In this document: one piece after another, positions 1-10,607 of the stretch
Layout: every line of letters starts with the position of its first letter
How positions within the stretch are numbered: the first letter of the stretch is position 1
NCBI GenBank assembly: GCA_020854975.1
Contig: JAHKLQ010000123.1
Coordinates: 1-13,521 of the forward strand
Length of the DNA stretch: 13,521 nucleotides
Direction of reading: 5' to 3'
From: Methanobacterium sp.
Lineage (GTDB): Archaea; Methanobacteriota; Methanobacteria; Methanobacteriales; Methanobacteriaceae
The notes under the pieces: model-generated
Told to the model about the DNA's origin: nothing
The model's database searches: none
What the model saw: only the letters and a program-made list of their open reading frames with translations
Translations under genes and position numbers: made by a program

Positions 1-872
1 AGAAATAAAAAGTCTAAAATCATTTTAGCTGCATTTATGGAGGTAATATCTCCCATGGATGTTGATGAAACCTCAACCAGGTCAAAACCAATAACATCTT
101 TCCCTTCCAAGGTGGAAATAAGCCTTTCCATTTCCAAAGAATTAAGCCCACCAGGTGTGGGTGTGCCGACACTAGGAGCATAAGCAGGATCCAATACATC
201 CACATCAACTGTGACGTAGAGTGGACCATCTATTTGATGAATAACCTTTTCCATCCTCTTCAAGTCATCTTTCATTTCCTGAGCAGTATAATAATCAACA
301 TCATTCGTCTGAGCAAAACTCACTTCCTCTTGGGAAGAAGAACGTATACCCATTTGAATTATCTTACGAGGATTTTTATCATGTATTCTCCGCATAACTG
401 TGGCATGTGAATATTTTTCTCCCATATAATTATCTCTAAGATCCATGTGTGCATCAAAATGGAGTATGGTAACATCCCGCAAGCTATCCTGCATATTAAG
501 AGCATTTAAAACTCCATAACTAATACTATGCTCGCCCCCAATGGTTAAAGGGATTAACCTGTCTTCTAACATGGAAGATATCACGGATTCCAGGTGCATA
601 TAATTTTTTTCCAGATTTCCGGGAACTACTTCCAGGTTTCCAATATCAAAAATATTCACATCTAAAACTTTATCTGAAAATAAGTTATATTTTTCAAAGT
701 TATAAGATGCCTCCCTCACGAAAAAAGGCCCGAAACGTGCTCCTGGTTGGTAAGTGGTGGTACTGTCAAAGGGCACGCCTAAAATACCAAAACAAGAAGT
801 ATCAGTGGGAACTGAACTGTCAAAATCCTGAGAAAAAGCAAATTTTAGAGGATTTTCAGTGTAAAGATACAT
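1..872 (-). CDS. speB: Agmatinase (ureohydrolase family), 3' end cut by window edge
   Basis: The product hydrolyses agmatine to putrescine and urea in the cytoplasm, with a binuclear Mn centre. I translated this frame by hand: it runs 290 codons from an ATG at 872 to the window edge without a stop. Ureohydrolase signatures appear in order: GGEHS (112-116), DAHMDLR (140-146), SHATVMRR (155-162), DVDVLDPA (223-230) followed by a GTPTPGG stretch, and VEVSS (266-270). These supply the expected His/Asp metal ligands. Family members are about 285-300 residues long, so only a few C-terminal residues should be missing. A GAGGAT ribosome binding site lies 9 bases before the ATG. The gene is about 50 bp downstream of aIF5A on the same strand and probably shares its transcript. 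Because it sits beside aIF5A, it could instead be a paralogue acting on an agmatine-modified aIF5A, as proposed in haloarchaea; the sequence does not decide this. Confidence 0.93.
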   Translation of the reverse strand, partial: MYLYTENPLKFAFSQDFDSSVPTDTSCFGILGVPFDSTTTYQPGARFGPFFVREASYNFEKYNLFSDKVLDVNIFDIGNLEVVPGNLEKNYMHLESVISSMLEDRLIPLTIGGEHSISYGVLNALNMQDSLRDVTILHFDAHMDLRDNYMGEKYSHATVMRRIHDKNPRKIIQMGIRSSSQEEVSFAQTNDVDYYTAQEMKDDLKRMEKVIHQIDGPLYVTVDVDVLDPAYAPSVGTPTPGGLNSLEMERLISTLEGKDVIGFDLVEVSSTSMGDITSINAAKMILDFLF

Positions 873-922
873 TTATCTAAATCCTCAGCAATTTATAAAA
901 TAAATATATGTTCTCATGAGTT

Positions 923-1312
<390 letters not shown>

Positions 1313-1500
1313 ACTCTTTACCTCCATTATTATAGATATAAATCCAGATCCCGTAGGATCCATAACTTTTTAGAAGCTAGAAATAGAATCTATAAGTATT
1401 AGATATAACTATTGTTTTTTAATCTTTTTTTATAGCTTACTTATGTATAAAAGTCTCTTACCTGTATAAATATATTTATGAGATACCTCTCTGATATAGG

Positions 1501-1537
<37 letters not shown>

Positions 1538-1551
1538 AAATAACAAGTGAT

Positions 1552-1998
1552 ATGATGAAAGTTTCTATAACATCCGGAAAATCAGAAGGACCCACTAGAC
1601 TAAATGCATTTGACAATGCCCTCCTTGATGCGGGTATTGGTGATGTGAATCTTATAACAGTATCAAGTATTCTTCCTAGGGGCACGGAAATAGTGGAACT
1701 TCCCCCTATTGAGGAAGGTAAAATGGTGAATTGTGTTTTGGCCTGTGCACATTCAGATCAACCCGGAGATTTGATAACTGCAGTTATTGCTGTAGCTACT
1801 TCTAATGAATTTGGATGTGTGGTGGAGCATTCAGGAGTAAATCAGGATCCTGAAAAGATAAAGCAAGAAGCGGAAGCTATGGTGAAGTACATGATGCAGG
1901 TGAGGGGTCTGGACACTAGGGAAATCATCATAGTGGATGAAAGTCATAAAGTTATAAAAGAGGCAGTTGCATTGGCTGCCGTGGTGTATCTGGAATAA
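1552..1998 (+). CDS. pdaD: Pyruvoyl-dependent arginine decarboxylase
   Basis: The enzyme decarboxylates arginine to agmatine, the first step of archaeal polyamine synthesis. The precursor cleaves itself between two serines, and the second becomes the pyruvoyl cofactor. The site is visible as ITVSSILP, with S38 and S39 as the cleavage pair. The upstream [24 protein letters not shown] region and the VVEHSG segment (E92) match the substrate and catalytic regions of the Methanocaldococcus enzyme as I recall it. At 148 residues the protein is shorter than that homologue (about 165), and the difference is a missing N-terminal extension. An in-frame stop at 1537-1539 shows that no longer start exists. 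ATG at 1552 or 1555 is possible; GTGAT just upstream is too close to be a good ribosome binding site. The gene diverges from aIF5A and speB, and SpeB consumes its product. Confidence 0.94.
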   Translation: MMKVSITSGKSEGPTRLNAFDNALLDAGIGDVNLITVSSILPRGTEIVELPPIEEGKMVNCVLACAHSDQPGDLITAVIAVATSNEFGCVVEHSGVNQDPEKIKQEAEAMVKYMMQVRGLDTREIIIVDESHKVIKEAVALAAVVYLE

Positions 1999-2056
1999 TT
2001 GCAGGGGATAATCATATTTGTATTAAAACGATTCATGCTCCTGATGCCGGTACAAA

Positions 2057-2130
2057 TTGATTAATTGGAAAATGATACTGATTAATTGAACAATTTAATA
2101 ATGGTAAAACATTGATTCAGTTAATTGGAA
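2057..2130. repeat. Three imperfect TGATTAATTGGAA-type repeats between pdaD and the phosphatase gene
   Basis: Related copies lie at 2057-2070 (TTGATTAATTGGAA), 2079-2090 (TGATTAATTGAA) and 2113-2130 (TGATT, a CAG insertion, then TTAATTGGAA). The spacing is uneven and each copy contains the self-complementary TTAA/AATT core. They could be regulator half-sites upstream of the five-gene plus-strand run or remnants of slipped duplication. Low-complexity AT content makes chance similarity possible. Confidence 0.45.
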
Positions 2131-2163
2131 GAGGTATTATCCAGTTTAATGAGGAAGATAAAC

Positions 2164-3002
2164 ATGAATGAAGAAGATCAAGAATTTTGGGGTGAGGTCT
2201 GTCAGGAATTAATCAAAAAATCCCAAAAGGCAATATCACCACTTATAGGTTCTGAAGATGGGGGTGAAATAGTTAAAATGGGTGCTGATGGCACCCCCAC
2301 CACATACATTGATGCAGTGGCAGAGAAGAAGGTTGTGGAGGTCCTTGAAGATGTGGAACGGCCTCTAACTTTGATAAGTGAAGAAATTGGGGAGATAGTG
2401 GTTGGTGATGGTCCATCTGAGGCCATACTGGTGGTTGATCCCCTGGACGGCACCAGTAATGCTGTAAAGAACATACCTGTATACGGTATATCCGTGGCAG
2501 TGGCACCAGTACCTCCAGATCAGAAGAGTCCCTTAACCATTCAGGATATCCAGATGGGTATGGTGAAAAATTACGCAACAAATGAGTTATACACAGCATA
2601 TAAGGGAAAAGGAGCTAGTGTTAATGGTAAAAAGATTGAACCCTCTTCTAAACAGAATTTAGAACAAATATCTATGGGCGCTTATGTTTACAGGATGAAT
2701 ATGGGGAAAATAGAAACTTTATGTAAAAGTGTTCGGAGAATGAGGATTCTAGGGGCAGTGGCCATAGAGCTAGCTTATGTTGCTAATGGAACATATGATG
2801 CATTTGTTGATGTGAAGGATAATCTTCGGATGGTAGATGTTGCTGCAGCCAAACTGATTCTGGAAGAAAGTGGAGGTATAATTACTGACCGTTATGGGAA
2901 TACTCTTAAGGGGAAATTGAAGGTCCTAGAGAAAACTTCCCTTATAGCTACTTGCAATGATAGAATTCATGGGGAAATTATTAACATATTGGAGGGTATT
3001 TG

Positions 3003-3003
<1 letters not shown>
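2164..3003 (+). CDS. suhB: IMPase/FBPase-superfamily sugar or NADP phosphatase
   Basis: This is a Mg-dependent phosphatase of the inositol monophosphatase superfamily. Archaeal members act on inositol-1-phosphate, fructose-1,6-bisphosphate and in some cases NADP. Metal-binding motifs are present: SEEIG (72-76), DPLDGTSN (92-99) and [15 protein letters not shown] (224-238), plus the [13 protein letters not shown] segment near residue 40. The length of 279 residues is slightly above the roughly 250 of typical archaeal enzymes. The ATG at 2164 is preferred because GAGGA lies 8 bases upstream; TTG at 2125 and ATG at 2149 are in-frame alternatives that would add 13 or 5 residues. The stop overlaps the NAD kinase start by one base (TGATG). 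In Methanocaldococcus the same two activities are fused in one NADP phosphatase/NAD kinase protein, so an NADP phosphatase role is plausible here. The substrate cannot be read from the sequence. Confidence 0.9.
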
Positions 3004-3839
<836 letters not shown>

Positions 3840-5342
3840 ATGAAAATTCTTGTAGTGGACATGACCCATGGTGGGGCCAAAATCGCCTCTGAATTTTCTA
3901 AAAAAAATAACTGTGAAGTCTTTGCCTGGGATATCTACAACACCTTAAAAGAGAAAGATAAAGCCATACTGGAAGCTCAGGGCATAAAACTGGTGGATGA
4001 ATCTTTTTATTATAATAATTTAGAGAAAACTTCATCATCATCCGAAAAAGATGATATGATGGTGGTGGCCCCGGTGCACTGCAATTTACCTTATCCTGTG
4101 CATATGACTCATCATCAGGCGGTGGGTTTCCTGATGAAAGACAGGATTACGGTTCCCATTATTGAAATCACGGGAGTGAAGGGTAAAACCAGCACTGCAG
4201 CAATGTTAAAGGAGATATATCATGATGAAAATCCCCTTATATTAAGCAGTCGGGGTGTGGAACTGGTTGAATGTGGTAAGGAATTTAACCTCCAGAAGGA
4301 TATAAGTATAACTCCAGCGAGCATCATTACTGCATGGGAACTTGCAGAAAAATTCTACGCCGAACCATCCACAGGGTATTATAAAAATAGAGAACACAAA
4401 AAACACCCTGAAGAAAAGTTTAACCAAGTGGGAATCTGCATATTTGAAAGTTCTTTGGGAGGAACAGGGCTGGCTGATGTGGGAATTATCACTAACATAG
4501 CTGAAGACTACACCATAGCTCAGGGAAATAGCAGAGCCAGCAAAGCTAAATCACAGATGTTTACAAGTAAAATAGTAGTCTGTGATCATGAATCTTACCA
4601 AAAAATATACTCCAAAATCCCAAATTTACCATATTCACCAAACCAAACATCCCCTCCATTAAAACAGGGAATAAACACCTTTTCAATTAAAGAAAAATCA
4701 AGTGGAGAAGGATCAAATAGTGATGAGGTTAATGTTGGGGCGTTTAAAATTAATTATGGACTTCACAAGACCACATTCAAGGTTAAAGTGATGGATCTTG
4801 AAACAGTAGATGGTAATATTGTTAACACTTTCTTTGAAGTTTCAACATTTGCCCCAGCTCCGTATCACTTGGAAAATGTTCTTTCTGCTATCTGCGCTTC
4901 ATTATCTATGGGAACTCCTGCAGAGATATTAATCAAAGAACTTGCAAACTTCAAAGGATTACCAGGTAGAACTTCAATCCGCAACTACAAGGGGACCACC
5001 ATAATTGAAGAAATTAATCCCGGCATAAATGTTACGGCAGTAAAACGGGCAATTACTATGATAAAAGGTTATGATAAACCGGTTCTGGTAATTGGGGGAA
5101 GTTATGGGGTGACTTGTGAAGAAATTGATGAAGAATCTCTTGTGGAGGTTTTAGGTGGGTTGAATGAAGACATTCCTGTAATCTTAACTGGAGATTTGGG
5201 TAGAAGTATATGGGATAAACTGGAGAAAATTCCAATTTATTGCCCTGAAATAGGCCAAGCCCTGAATTTAGCCGGTGAAAAAGGAGCCAAAAATATATTA
5301 CTTGTTTATCGTTCCAGTTTTTCAGATTTAAGCAAAAGATAA
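3840..5342 (+). CDS. cfbE: Coenzyme F430 synthetase (Mur-ligase-like)
   Basis: CfbE performs the last step of coenzyme F430 synthesis: ATP-dependent activation of a side-chain carboxylate and closure of the final carbocyclic ring, giving the nickel cofactor of methyl-coenzyme M reductase. The 500-residue product has Mur-ligase organisation: an N-terminal domain opening with MKILVVDMTHGG, the ATP-binding loop TGVKGKTSTA (111-120), a central-domain FESSLGGTG motif (202-210) and TNIAEDY (218-224), then a C-terminal domain with PYHLENVLSAICA (341-353) and GLPGRT (373-378). Peptidoglycan MurE/MurF or pseudomurein ligases are the main alternatives, but the N-terminal sequence and the nearby hemC favour CfbE. 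Charged or Pro/Ser-rich stretches at about 174-195 and 258-297 look like variable surface insertions. Only a weak AGGCGG precedes the start, so translation probably relies on coupling to nadK. Confidence 0.85.
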   Translation: MKILVVDMTHGGAKIASEFSKKNNCEVFAWDIYNTLKEKDKAILEAQGIKLVDESFYYNNLEKTSSSSEKDDMMVVAPVHCNLPYPVHMTHHQAVGFLMKDRITVPIIEITGVKGKTSTAAMLKEIYHDENPLILSSRGVELVECGKEFNLQKDISITPASIITAWELAEKFYAEPSTGYYKNREHKKHPEEKFNQVGICIFESSLGGTGLADVGIITNIAEDYTIAQGNSRASKAKSQMFTSKIVVCDHESYQKIYSKIPNLPYSPNQTSPPLKQGINTFSIKEKSSGEGSNSDEVNVGAFKINYGLHKTTFKVKVMDLETVDGNIVNTFFEVSTFAPAPYHLENVLSAICASLSMGTPAEILIKELANFKGLPGRTSIRNYKGTTIIEEINPGINVTAVKRAITMIKGYDKPVLVIGGSYGVTCEEIDEESLVEVLGGLNEDIPVILTGDLGRSIWDKLEKIPIYCPEIGQALNLAGEKGAKNILLVYRSSFSDLSKR

Positions 5343-5549
5343 CTTGGAAGATGATAACTTTAATAGTTCTACCATGCTAAACAGGATAGATGGTTAATTT
5401 CCATGGCAACATTTATTAAAGATCATACAGAATCAATCAACTAAGGATTCGTATACTATGTTAGCTATGAAAGAGCAACATGCTTATTATCTAATGATAA
5501 ACTTTTATGACTTAAAATTCAGTAATCCGCCACATTCGGAGATGATTCA

Positions 5550-6419
5550 TTGCAAGTAGGTACTAGGGGCAGCAGTTTGGCAATGGTTCAAACCAAGGAC
5601 ATTATAGCTTCTTTAAAAGATATTACAAATGAAAAAATAGATATAAAAATTATAAAGAGTACTGGGGATAAGATAAAGGATTCTCAACTTTATAATATAG
5701 ATGTTAAGGGAATATTCACCAAAGAACTGGACCGGGCAGTACTTGAAGAAGAGGTGGATTTCGCAGTACACAGTTTAAAGGATCTTCCCAGTGAATTAGC
5801 TGATGATTTAGAGATTGTAGCCGTTCCACCCCGTGAATCACCTTATGATGTGCTGATATCACCTTATTCGTGGGATTCTTTACCTGAAGGGGCAATCATG
5901 GGAACTAGCAGTATTAGAAGAGAGGCTTTTTGCCGTTATCATCAAAAAAATCTGGATATGCAGCCTATTCGTGGTAATATTGATACCCGGATAAAAAAAG
6001 TAGAATCTGGTGAATACCAAGCCACTTTAATGGCTGAGGCAGGTCTCAGGAGATTGGGCCTCACTAAACATATTCAACAAAGATTTTCATTGGATTACAT
6101 AACTCCTGCAGCAGGTCAGGGAGCTCTGGCAGTTGTTGCCAGGAGTGATAGTGATAAAAAAAGTATTTTAAATGGTTTAAGCCATACAACATCTTATCAG
6201 GAAGTTACGGCTGAAAAGAAAGTTCTGGAAGAACTAGGAGTGGGCTGTCAGTGGCCATTAGGTGTATGTGCCCGAGCAAATGGAGATGAACTCAAACTCT
6301 ATTCAATTCTTCTCAGTAAAGAGGGTGAATTGCTCTCTCAGCACACTGTAAAAGGTTCTATTAGCCAGGCTGAAGATCTGGGTCTTGAAATTGCCAGACG
6401 TATGGGAGATGATTATTAG
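5550..6419 (+). CDS. hemC: Porphobilinogen deaminase (hydroxymethylbilane synthase)
   Basis: HemC joins four porphobilinogens into hydroxymethylbilane, on the route to uroporphyrinogen III and, in methanogens, to sirohydrochlorin and F430. Motifs include VGTRGSSLAMVQT at the N-terminus, HSLKDLP (74-80, catalytic Asp D78), GTSSIRRE (118-125), RGNIDTRI (141-148), PAAGQGAL (186-193) and the dipyrromethane attachment cysteine C233 in LGVGCQWPLG. The length of 289 residues is typical. The start is TTG at 5550: GGAG at 5538-5541 is 8 bases upstream, the nearby ATG at 5542 is out of frame, and the protein then begins exactly where homologues do. About 207 bp separates it from cfbE, so it may have its own promoter; AAACTTTTATGA near 5500 is a weak TATA candidate. 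Its stop overlaps the next start by one base. Confidence 0.97.
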   Translation: MQVGTRGSSLAMVQTKDIIASLKDITNEKIDIKIIKSTGDKIKDSQLYNIDVKGIFTKELDRAVLEEEVDFAVHSLKDLPSELADDLEIVAVPPRESPYDVLISPYSWDSLPEGAIMGTSSIRREAFCRYHQKNLDMQPIRGNIDTRIKKVESGEYQATLMAEAGLRRLGLTKHIQQRFSLDYITPAAGQGALAVVARSDSDKKSILNGLSHTTSYQEVTAEKKVLEELGVGCQWPLGVCARANGDELKLYSILLSKEGELLSQHTVKGSISQAEDLGLEIARRMGDDY

Positions 6420-7372
6420 TGAATAAAGTAAATGTAGGCGTTGTGGGTGTAGGAGCTATGGGCCACAACCATGTCAGAGTGTATACCCGACTGAAAAACG
6501 CCAACCTTCTGGCTGTATCTGATCTTATGAAAGGTACCCTGGCAGAAGTTTCCAAGAAATATAATACAGTAGGATTTGTTGATTACGATAATGTGCTTAA
6601 AATGCCAGAAATTGACGCAGTAAGCGTCTGTGTTCCCACCACCTACCATTATGAAGTGGTTATGAGCGCCATAGAACAAGGAAAACATGTACTGGTGGAA
6701 AAACCCATTGCCTTCACTTTGAAGGAGGCCAAAAAAATGGTCCGAGCCGCCAGGAAAGAAGGAGTAAAACTAGCCACAGGACATGTGGAAAGATTCAATC
6801 CTGCAGTTCTAGAGGCTAAAAAACTATTAAGAGAAAATATAATAGGTGAAGTGGTTTCTGTTTCCGCAAAACGAGTAGGACCATTTCCACCACGAATAAA
6901 GGATGTAGGGGTAACCATAGATCTGGCTATTCATGAGGTGGATGTGATGGCCTACCTTATGGACAGTCCTGTTTCCAAGGTATACGCCCATGTGGGAAGC
7001 AGACTGGAAAAATGTGAATACGAAGATCATGCCGAGATCATGATGGAATTCTATAATGGGGCTGTAGGTATGTTAGAGGTTAACTGGCTCACTCCATATA
7101 AGAAAAGACAGTTAGAAGTGACAGGAATTGATGGAATTATCTCTCTGGATTATATAGATCAGAATGTGGAGGTTTTTGGTAAAAACGCCAGGAATGTCCG
7201 GGTACCTCACCATGAACCCCTCATGGAAGAGTTGGATTCATTCTTAAATGCCATCATTATGGATGAAAAACCTAAAATAACTGGTGAAGATGGAATACAT
7301 GCTCTGAAAACTGTTTTAGCCTCTATGAAATCTGCCAAAGAAAAAGTTCCAGTACAGATCGATGTTGATTGA
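6419..7372 (+). CDS. Gfo/Idh/MocA-family NAD(P)-dependent oxidoreductase, possibly UDP-GlcNAc 3-dehydrogenase
   Basis: The 317-residue product is a two-domain dehydrogenase. The N-terminal Rossmann fold shows GVGAMG (10-15) and the family hallmark EKP (94-96); the C-terminal domain carries GHVERFNP (121-128) and DLAIHEVDV (168-176), with H172 as the likely catalytic histidine. The overall pattern resembles the methanogen enzymes that oxidise the 3-OH of UDP-N-acetylglucosamine during acetamido-sugar synthesis for surface glycans, but inositol dehydrogenase-type activities are not excluded. The start is GTG at 6419, overlapping the hemC stop (TAGTG), with GGAG about 10 bases upstream. No aminotransferase or acyltransferase partner is nearby, so context does not support the sugar role; the coupling to hemC may simply reflect a conserved gene order. 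Confidence 0.9.
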   Translation: MNKVNVGVVGVGAMGHNHVRVYTRLKNANLLAVSDLMKGTLAEVSKKYNTVGFVDYDNVLKMPEIDAVSVCVPTTYHYEVVMSAIEQGKHVLVEKPIAFTLKEAKKMVRAARKEGVKLATGHVERFNPAVLEAKKLLRENIIGEVVSVSAKRVGPFPPRIKDVGVTIDLAIHEVDVMAYLMDSPVSKVYAHVGSRLEKCEYEDHAEIMMEFYNGAVGMLEVNWLTPYKKRQLEVTGIDGIISLDYIDQNVEVFGKNARNVRVPHHEPLMEELDSFLNAIIMDEKPKITGEDGIHALKTVLASMKSAKEKVPVQIDVD

Positions 7373-7501
7373 GAGTCGATATTGGTTGAGATTATATTGA
7401 CTGAACAATTGAAATATTAAATGACTGAACAATTGAATACCAAATATGAGGTTATCTAACGTTGGTTAATCGTAAAAATCGGATTTATAGCCAATACTCT
7501 C
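7371..7501 (+). repeat. Intergenic element: long-range inverted repeat enclosing a 16-bp direct repeat
   Basis: GAGAG plus TATTGG (7371-7375 and 7380-7385, split by TCGA) is complementary to CCAATACTCTC at 7491-7501, giving 11 potential pairs with a 4-base bulge. Inside, TGACTGAACAATTGAA occurs perfectly at 7398-7413 and 7422-7437, with 8 bases between copies; TAACGTTGGTTA at 7468-7479 can form a small hairpin. The outer arm begins within the stop region of the oxidoreductase gene. It may be the structured 3' end of that transcript, a regulatory leader for the next gene or an operator region. Confidence 0.55.
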
Positions 7502-7532
7502 AGAAAAAAGAATAAAGATCAAATAAAAAGAT

Positions 7533-7546
7533 TTTATGTATAAAAT
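7533..7546 (+). promoter_or_regulatory. Likely TATA box for the GfcR-like gene
   Basis: TTTATGTATAAAAT lies in an A-rich stretch with a purine-rich BRE-like sequence before it. Its centre is about 45 bases upstream of the ATG at 7586, which predicts a start site near 7567 and a leader of about 18 bases holding the GGAGGGG ribosome binding site. Confidence 0.5.
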
Positions 7547-7585
7547 AAGAAGAAAATAATTAACTAAAATTCATGGAGGGGTATA

Positions 7586-8185
7586 ATGGATCAGAAACTT
7601 ATTGAAAAAGCTTTTGAACTTAGAAACAGAGGTTTTACCACGGGGGAGATAGCTGACGAACTTAACGTTTCAAAAGACACTGCTCGATGGCTCATACTCC
7701 AGGGAACAGACCAAACCAAAGAGAAAGCAGAGGAAAAAGCACCCCTTGATTTTGCCATAAACTGGAAGAGTTTGGGTGGTAGTTCAACCAGAATGTCTTA
7801 TGTTTCTGCAGCTATGGCAGATATGGCCCTACAACATGGTGATGTGGAAGTAATAGTGGGCATCACAGTAAGTGGAATACCCTTTGCCACCATGATGGCT
7901 GAGATATTGGATGCAGATATGGCAGTGTTCCATCCCATCAAACACCGCAAAGGAAAAGATGCTAAAGGAGCAGTAAGCAGTAACTTTGCCTCTGTTGAGG
8001 GGAAAAGAGTGGTAATTGTGGATGATGTAATAACCAGTGGAGGAACCATTGGGGAAGCAATAAAAGTCTTCCGAAACTTGGGAGCAGAGCCACTGGCCGC
8101 TGTAGTGTTAATTGACAAGAAAGGATTATTAGAAGTGGAAAAAGTTCCTGTGGAATCCCTTATACGGGTTAGCAGATTGGGATAA
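7586..8185 (+). CDS. gfcR: PyrE-like phosphoribosyltransferase-domain transcription regulator (GfcR type)
   Basis: The 199-residue protein has an N-terminal helix-turn-helix (about residues 17-38, [20 protein letters not shown]) fused to a type I phosphoribosyltransferase domain whose PRPP loop [13 protein letters not shown] (142-154) is intact. Proteins of this build were long annotated as orotate phosphoribosyltransferases; the haloarchaeal member GfcR was shown to regulate sugar catabolism. The DNA-binding domain argues for a regulator that senses PRPP or a nucleotide rather than a biosynthetic enzyme. In place of the usual catalytic loop there is a basic [10 protein letters not shown] segment (119-128). 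A strong GGAGGGG lies 4 bases before the ATG. It is monocistronic, with its own promoter and terminator, and converges with aRF1. Its targets cannot be read here; the repeats upstream are candidate self-operators. Confidence 0.87.
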   Translation: MDQKLIEKAFELRNRGFTTGEIADELNVSKDTARWLILQGTDQTKEKAEEKAPLDFAINWKSLGGSSTRMSYVSAAMADMALQHGDVEVIVGITVSGIPFATMMAEILDADMAVFHPIKHRKGKDAKGAVSSNFASVEGKRVVIVDDVITSGGTIGEAIKVFRNLGAEPLAAVVLIDKKGLLEVEKVPVESLIRVSRLG

Positions 8186-8240
8186 CCCTAAATCCATAAT
8201 TATTCCACATTTATTTCTTATTTTTATCCCATTTTATAAG

Positions 8241-8275
8241 CAGTTCATAAACTGTATTTTTTCCTTATTTTTTTT
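8241..8275 (+). terminator. Terminator after the GfcR-like gene
   Basis: CAGTT, a CATA loop and AACTG form a 5-bp hairpin (8241-8254), followed by runs of six and eight T (8257-8262 and 8268-8275). Oligo-T tracts are the main archaeal termination signal, so the T runs matter more than the short stem. Confidence 0.6.
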
Positions 8276-8346
8276 GTATTATAAAAAATTCTCATTATAA
8301 AAAAATAAAATTTATAATTATTAAAGAAATAAAATCCACAAAAATC

Positions 8347-8376
8347 GATGTTAAAAATAGAATTAGAGGTACAACC

Positions 8377-8378
<2 letters not shown>
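8347..8378 (-). terminator. Terminator hairpin overlapping the aRF1 stop codon
   Basis: On the minus strand GAGGT-TGT-ACCTC (8378 down to 8366) forms a 5-bp stem that starts inside the TGA stop codon (8379-8377). It is followed by TAATTCTATTTTT and, further on, a second TTTTT, which suits oligo-T termination. A short stem with a 3-base loop can arise by chance. Confidence 0.5.
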
Positions 8379-9606
<1,228 letters not shown>

Positions 9607-9756
9607 CCAATATCACTCCTAATAAATGGTAAAATTTCATAAATAGTATTTTAATTTGTAAGGGATTTGTAGAGGATTAATTATCCCGTTATCTTGCTAT
9701 ATCTCAATGTTATTCATGCTACAAATTTTCCTACTACAATTTTGGTAAAAATATTA

Positions 9757-9766
9757 AGACTAGTCT
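9757..9766. promoter_or_regulatory. Perfect 10-bp palindrome between aRF1 and pyrH
   Basis: AGACTAGTCT is a perfect palindrome about 20 bases upstream of the putative pyrH TATA box, with a further TAGACT half-site at 9801-9806 just downstream of that box. The placement would suit a dimeric regulator, but a lone 10-bp palindrome in AT-rich spacer DNA is weak evidence. Confidence 0.3.
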
Positions 9767-9786
9767 ATATTAGGTATCTATCTAAA

Positions 9787-9799
9787 CTTTATATTATAT
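9787..9799 (+). promoter_or_regulatory. TATA box for pyrH
   Basis: CTTTATATTATAT is centred about 37 bases before the ATG at 9830. It predicts a start site near 9818-9820 and a very short leader made up almost entirely of the GGTGATGTGAG ribosome binding site (9819-9829). Confidence 0.55.
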
Positions 9800-9829
9800 G
9801 TAGACTTACATTATTTTTGGTGATGTGAG

Positions 9830-10510
9830 ATGCGCATAGTGATTACAGTTGGTGGATCCATAATAATCAAGGATCACGATTATAAAAAATTTGAGGATTA
9901 TGCAAAAGTTTTGAGGAGTATGGCAGAAGAACACCAGATCATGGTGGTAGTAGGTGGTGGTAGAACTGCCAGGGACTATATAGGCATAGCAAGGGATTTG
10001 GGAGCTTCTGAAGCCCTTTGTGATGATGTGGGTATTGAAGTCACCCGACTCAATGCAAGACTACTTATCACTGCCCTGAAAGATGATGCTTATCCCAGAG
10101 TACCTCATAACTTCGGTGAGGCCCTGGAATTCTCCACTTCTGGCAAGATCGTGGTAATGGGTGGCACTGAACCAGCACACAGTACCGATGCAGTGGGAAG
10201 TATATTGGCAGAGTTCGTGGGAGCAGACTTACTCTTGAACGCCACATCTGTAGATGGGTTATTTGATAAGGATCCTCATAAGTTCTCTGATGCTCAGATG
10301 TTTTCAGAGATTACACCACAAAAAATGATGAAATTATTGTCTGATAAGGAAATGCGGGCAGGTACTTATGAATTTCTGGATAAAACTGCCATACAGATAA
10401 TCGGCCGCTCCAGGATAAAAACTGTTATCCTTAATGGAGAAAACCCAGAAAACCTAAAAAAGGCCTTAAATGACAAGGTTGGAACTTTGATTGTGCCGAA
10501 TCAAGAATAA
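9830..10510 (+). CDS. pyrH: UMP kinase (archaeal PyrH type)
   Basis: The enzyme phosphorylates UMP to UDP with ATP, in pyrimidine nucleotide synthesis. It belongs to the amino-acid kinase fold. Visible motifs are TVGGSI (6-11), [11 protein letters not shown] (40-50), the nucleotide-binding STDAVGS stretch (118-124) and [12 protein letters not shown] (138-149), which contacts ATP in this family. The 226-residue length matches archaeal rather than the slightly longer bacterial enzymes. GGTGAT is 5 bases before the ATG. Related amino-acid kinases such as isopentenyl phosphate kinase or acetylglutamate kinase were considered, but the length and motif set favour UMP kinase. The next gene is 97 bp downstream on the same strand and could be cotranscribed. 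Confidence 0.94.
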   Translation: MRIVITVGGSIIIKDHDYKKFEDYAKVLRSMAEEHQIMVVVGGGRTARDYIGIARDLGASEALCDDVGIEVTRLNARLLITALKDDAYPRVPHNFGEALEFSTSGKIVVMGGTEPAHSTDAVGSILAEFVGADLLLNATSVDGLFDKDPHKFSDAQMFSEITPQKMMKLLSDKEMRAGTYEFLDKTAIQIIGRSRIKTVILNGENPENLKKALNDKVGTLIVPNQE

Positions 10511-10607
10511 ATACTAAAAGAATAGGAAAGATGTAATTTATTCTGGAATTTATTCAGAAGTTTAAGTGTTTAGAAGTTTAAGAAATAAAAAAAAGAGGTA
10601 ATTATTC

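Noticed and set aside
35..229. Minus-strand open frame of 64 codons
   Set aside because: It lies out of frame within the agmatinase gene, whose own frame carries all the family motifs.
1313..1363. Longer aIF5A start adding 17 residues (ATG at 1363)
   Set aside because: The GGAGGT ribosome binding site lies inside this extension and is correctly spaced for the ATG at 1312, where homologues also begin.
2202..2599. Two minus-strand open frames opposite the phosphatase gene
   Set aside because: They are shadows of a well-supported coding frame and encode no recognisable motif.
10556..10582. AGAAGTTTAAG repeated twice before the zinc-ribbon gene
   Set aside because: An 11-base AT-rich repeat with no palindrome or promoter relation; chance or slippage is the simplest explanation.
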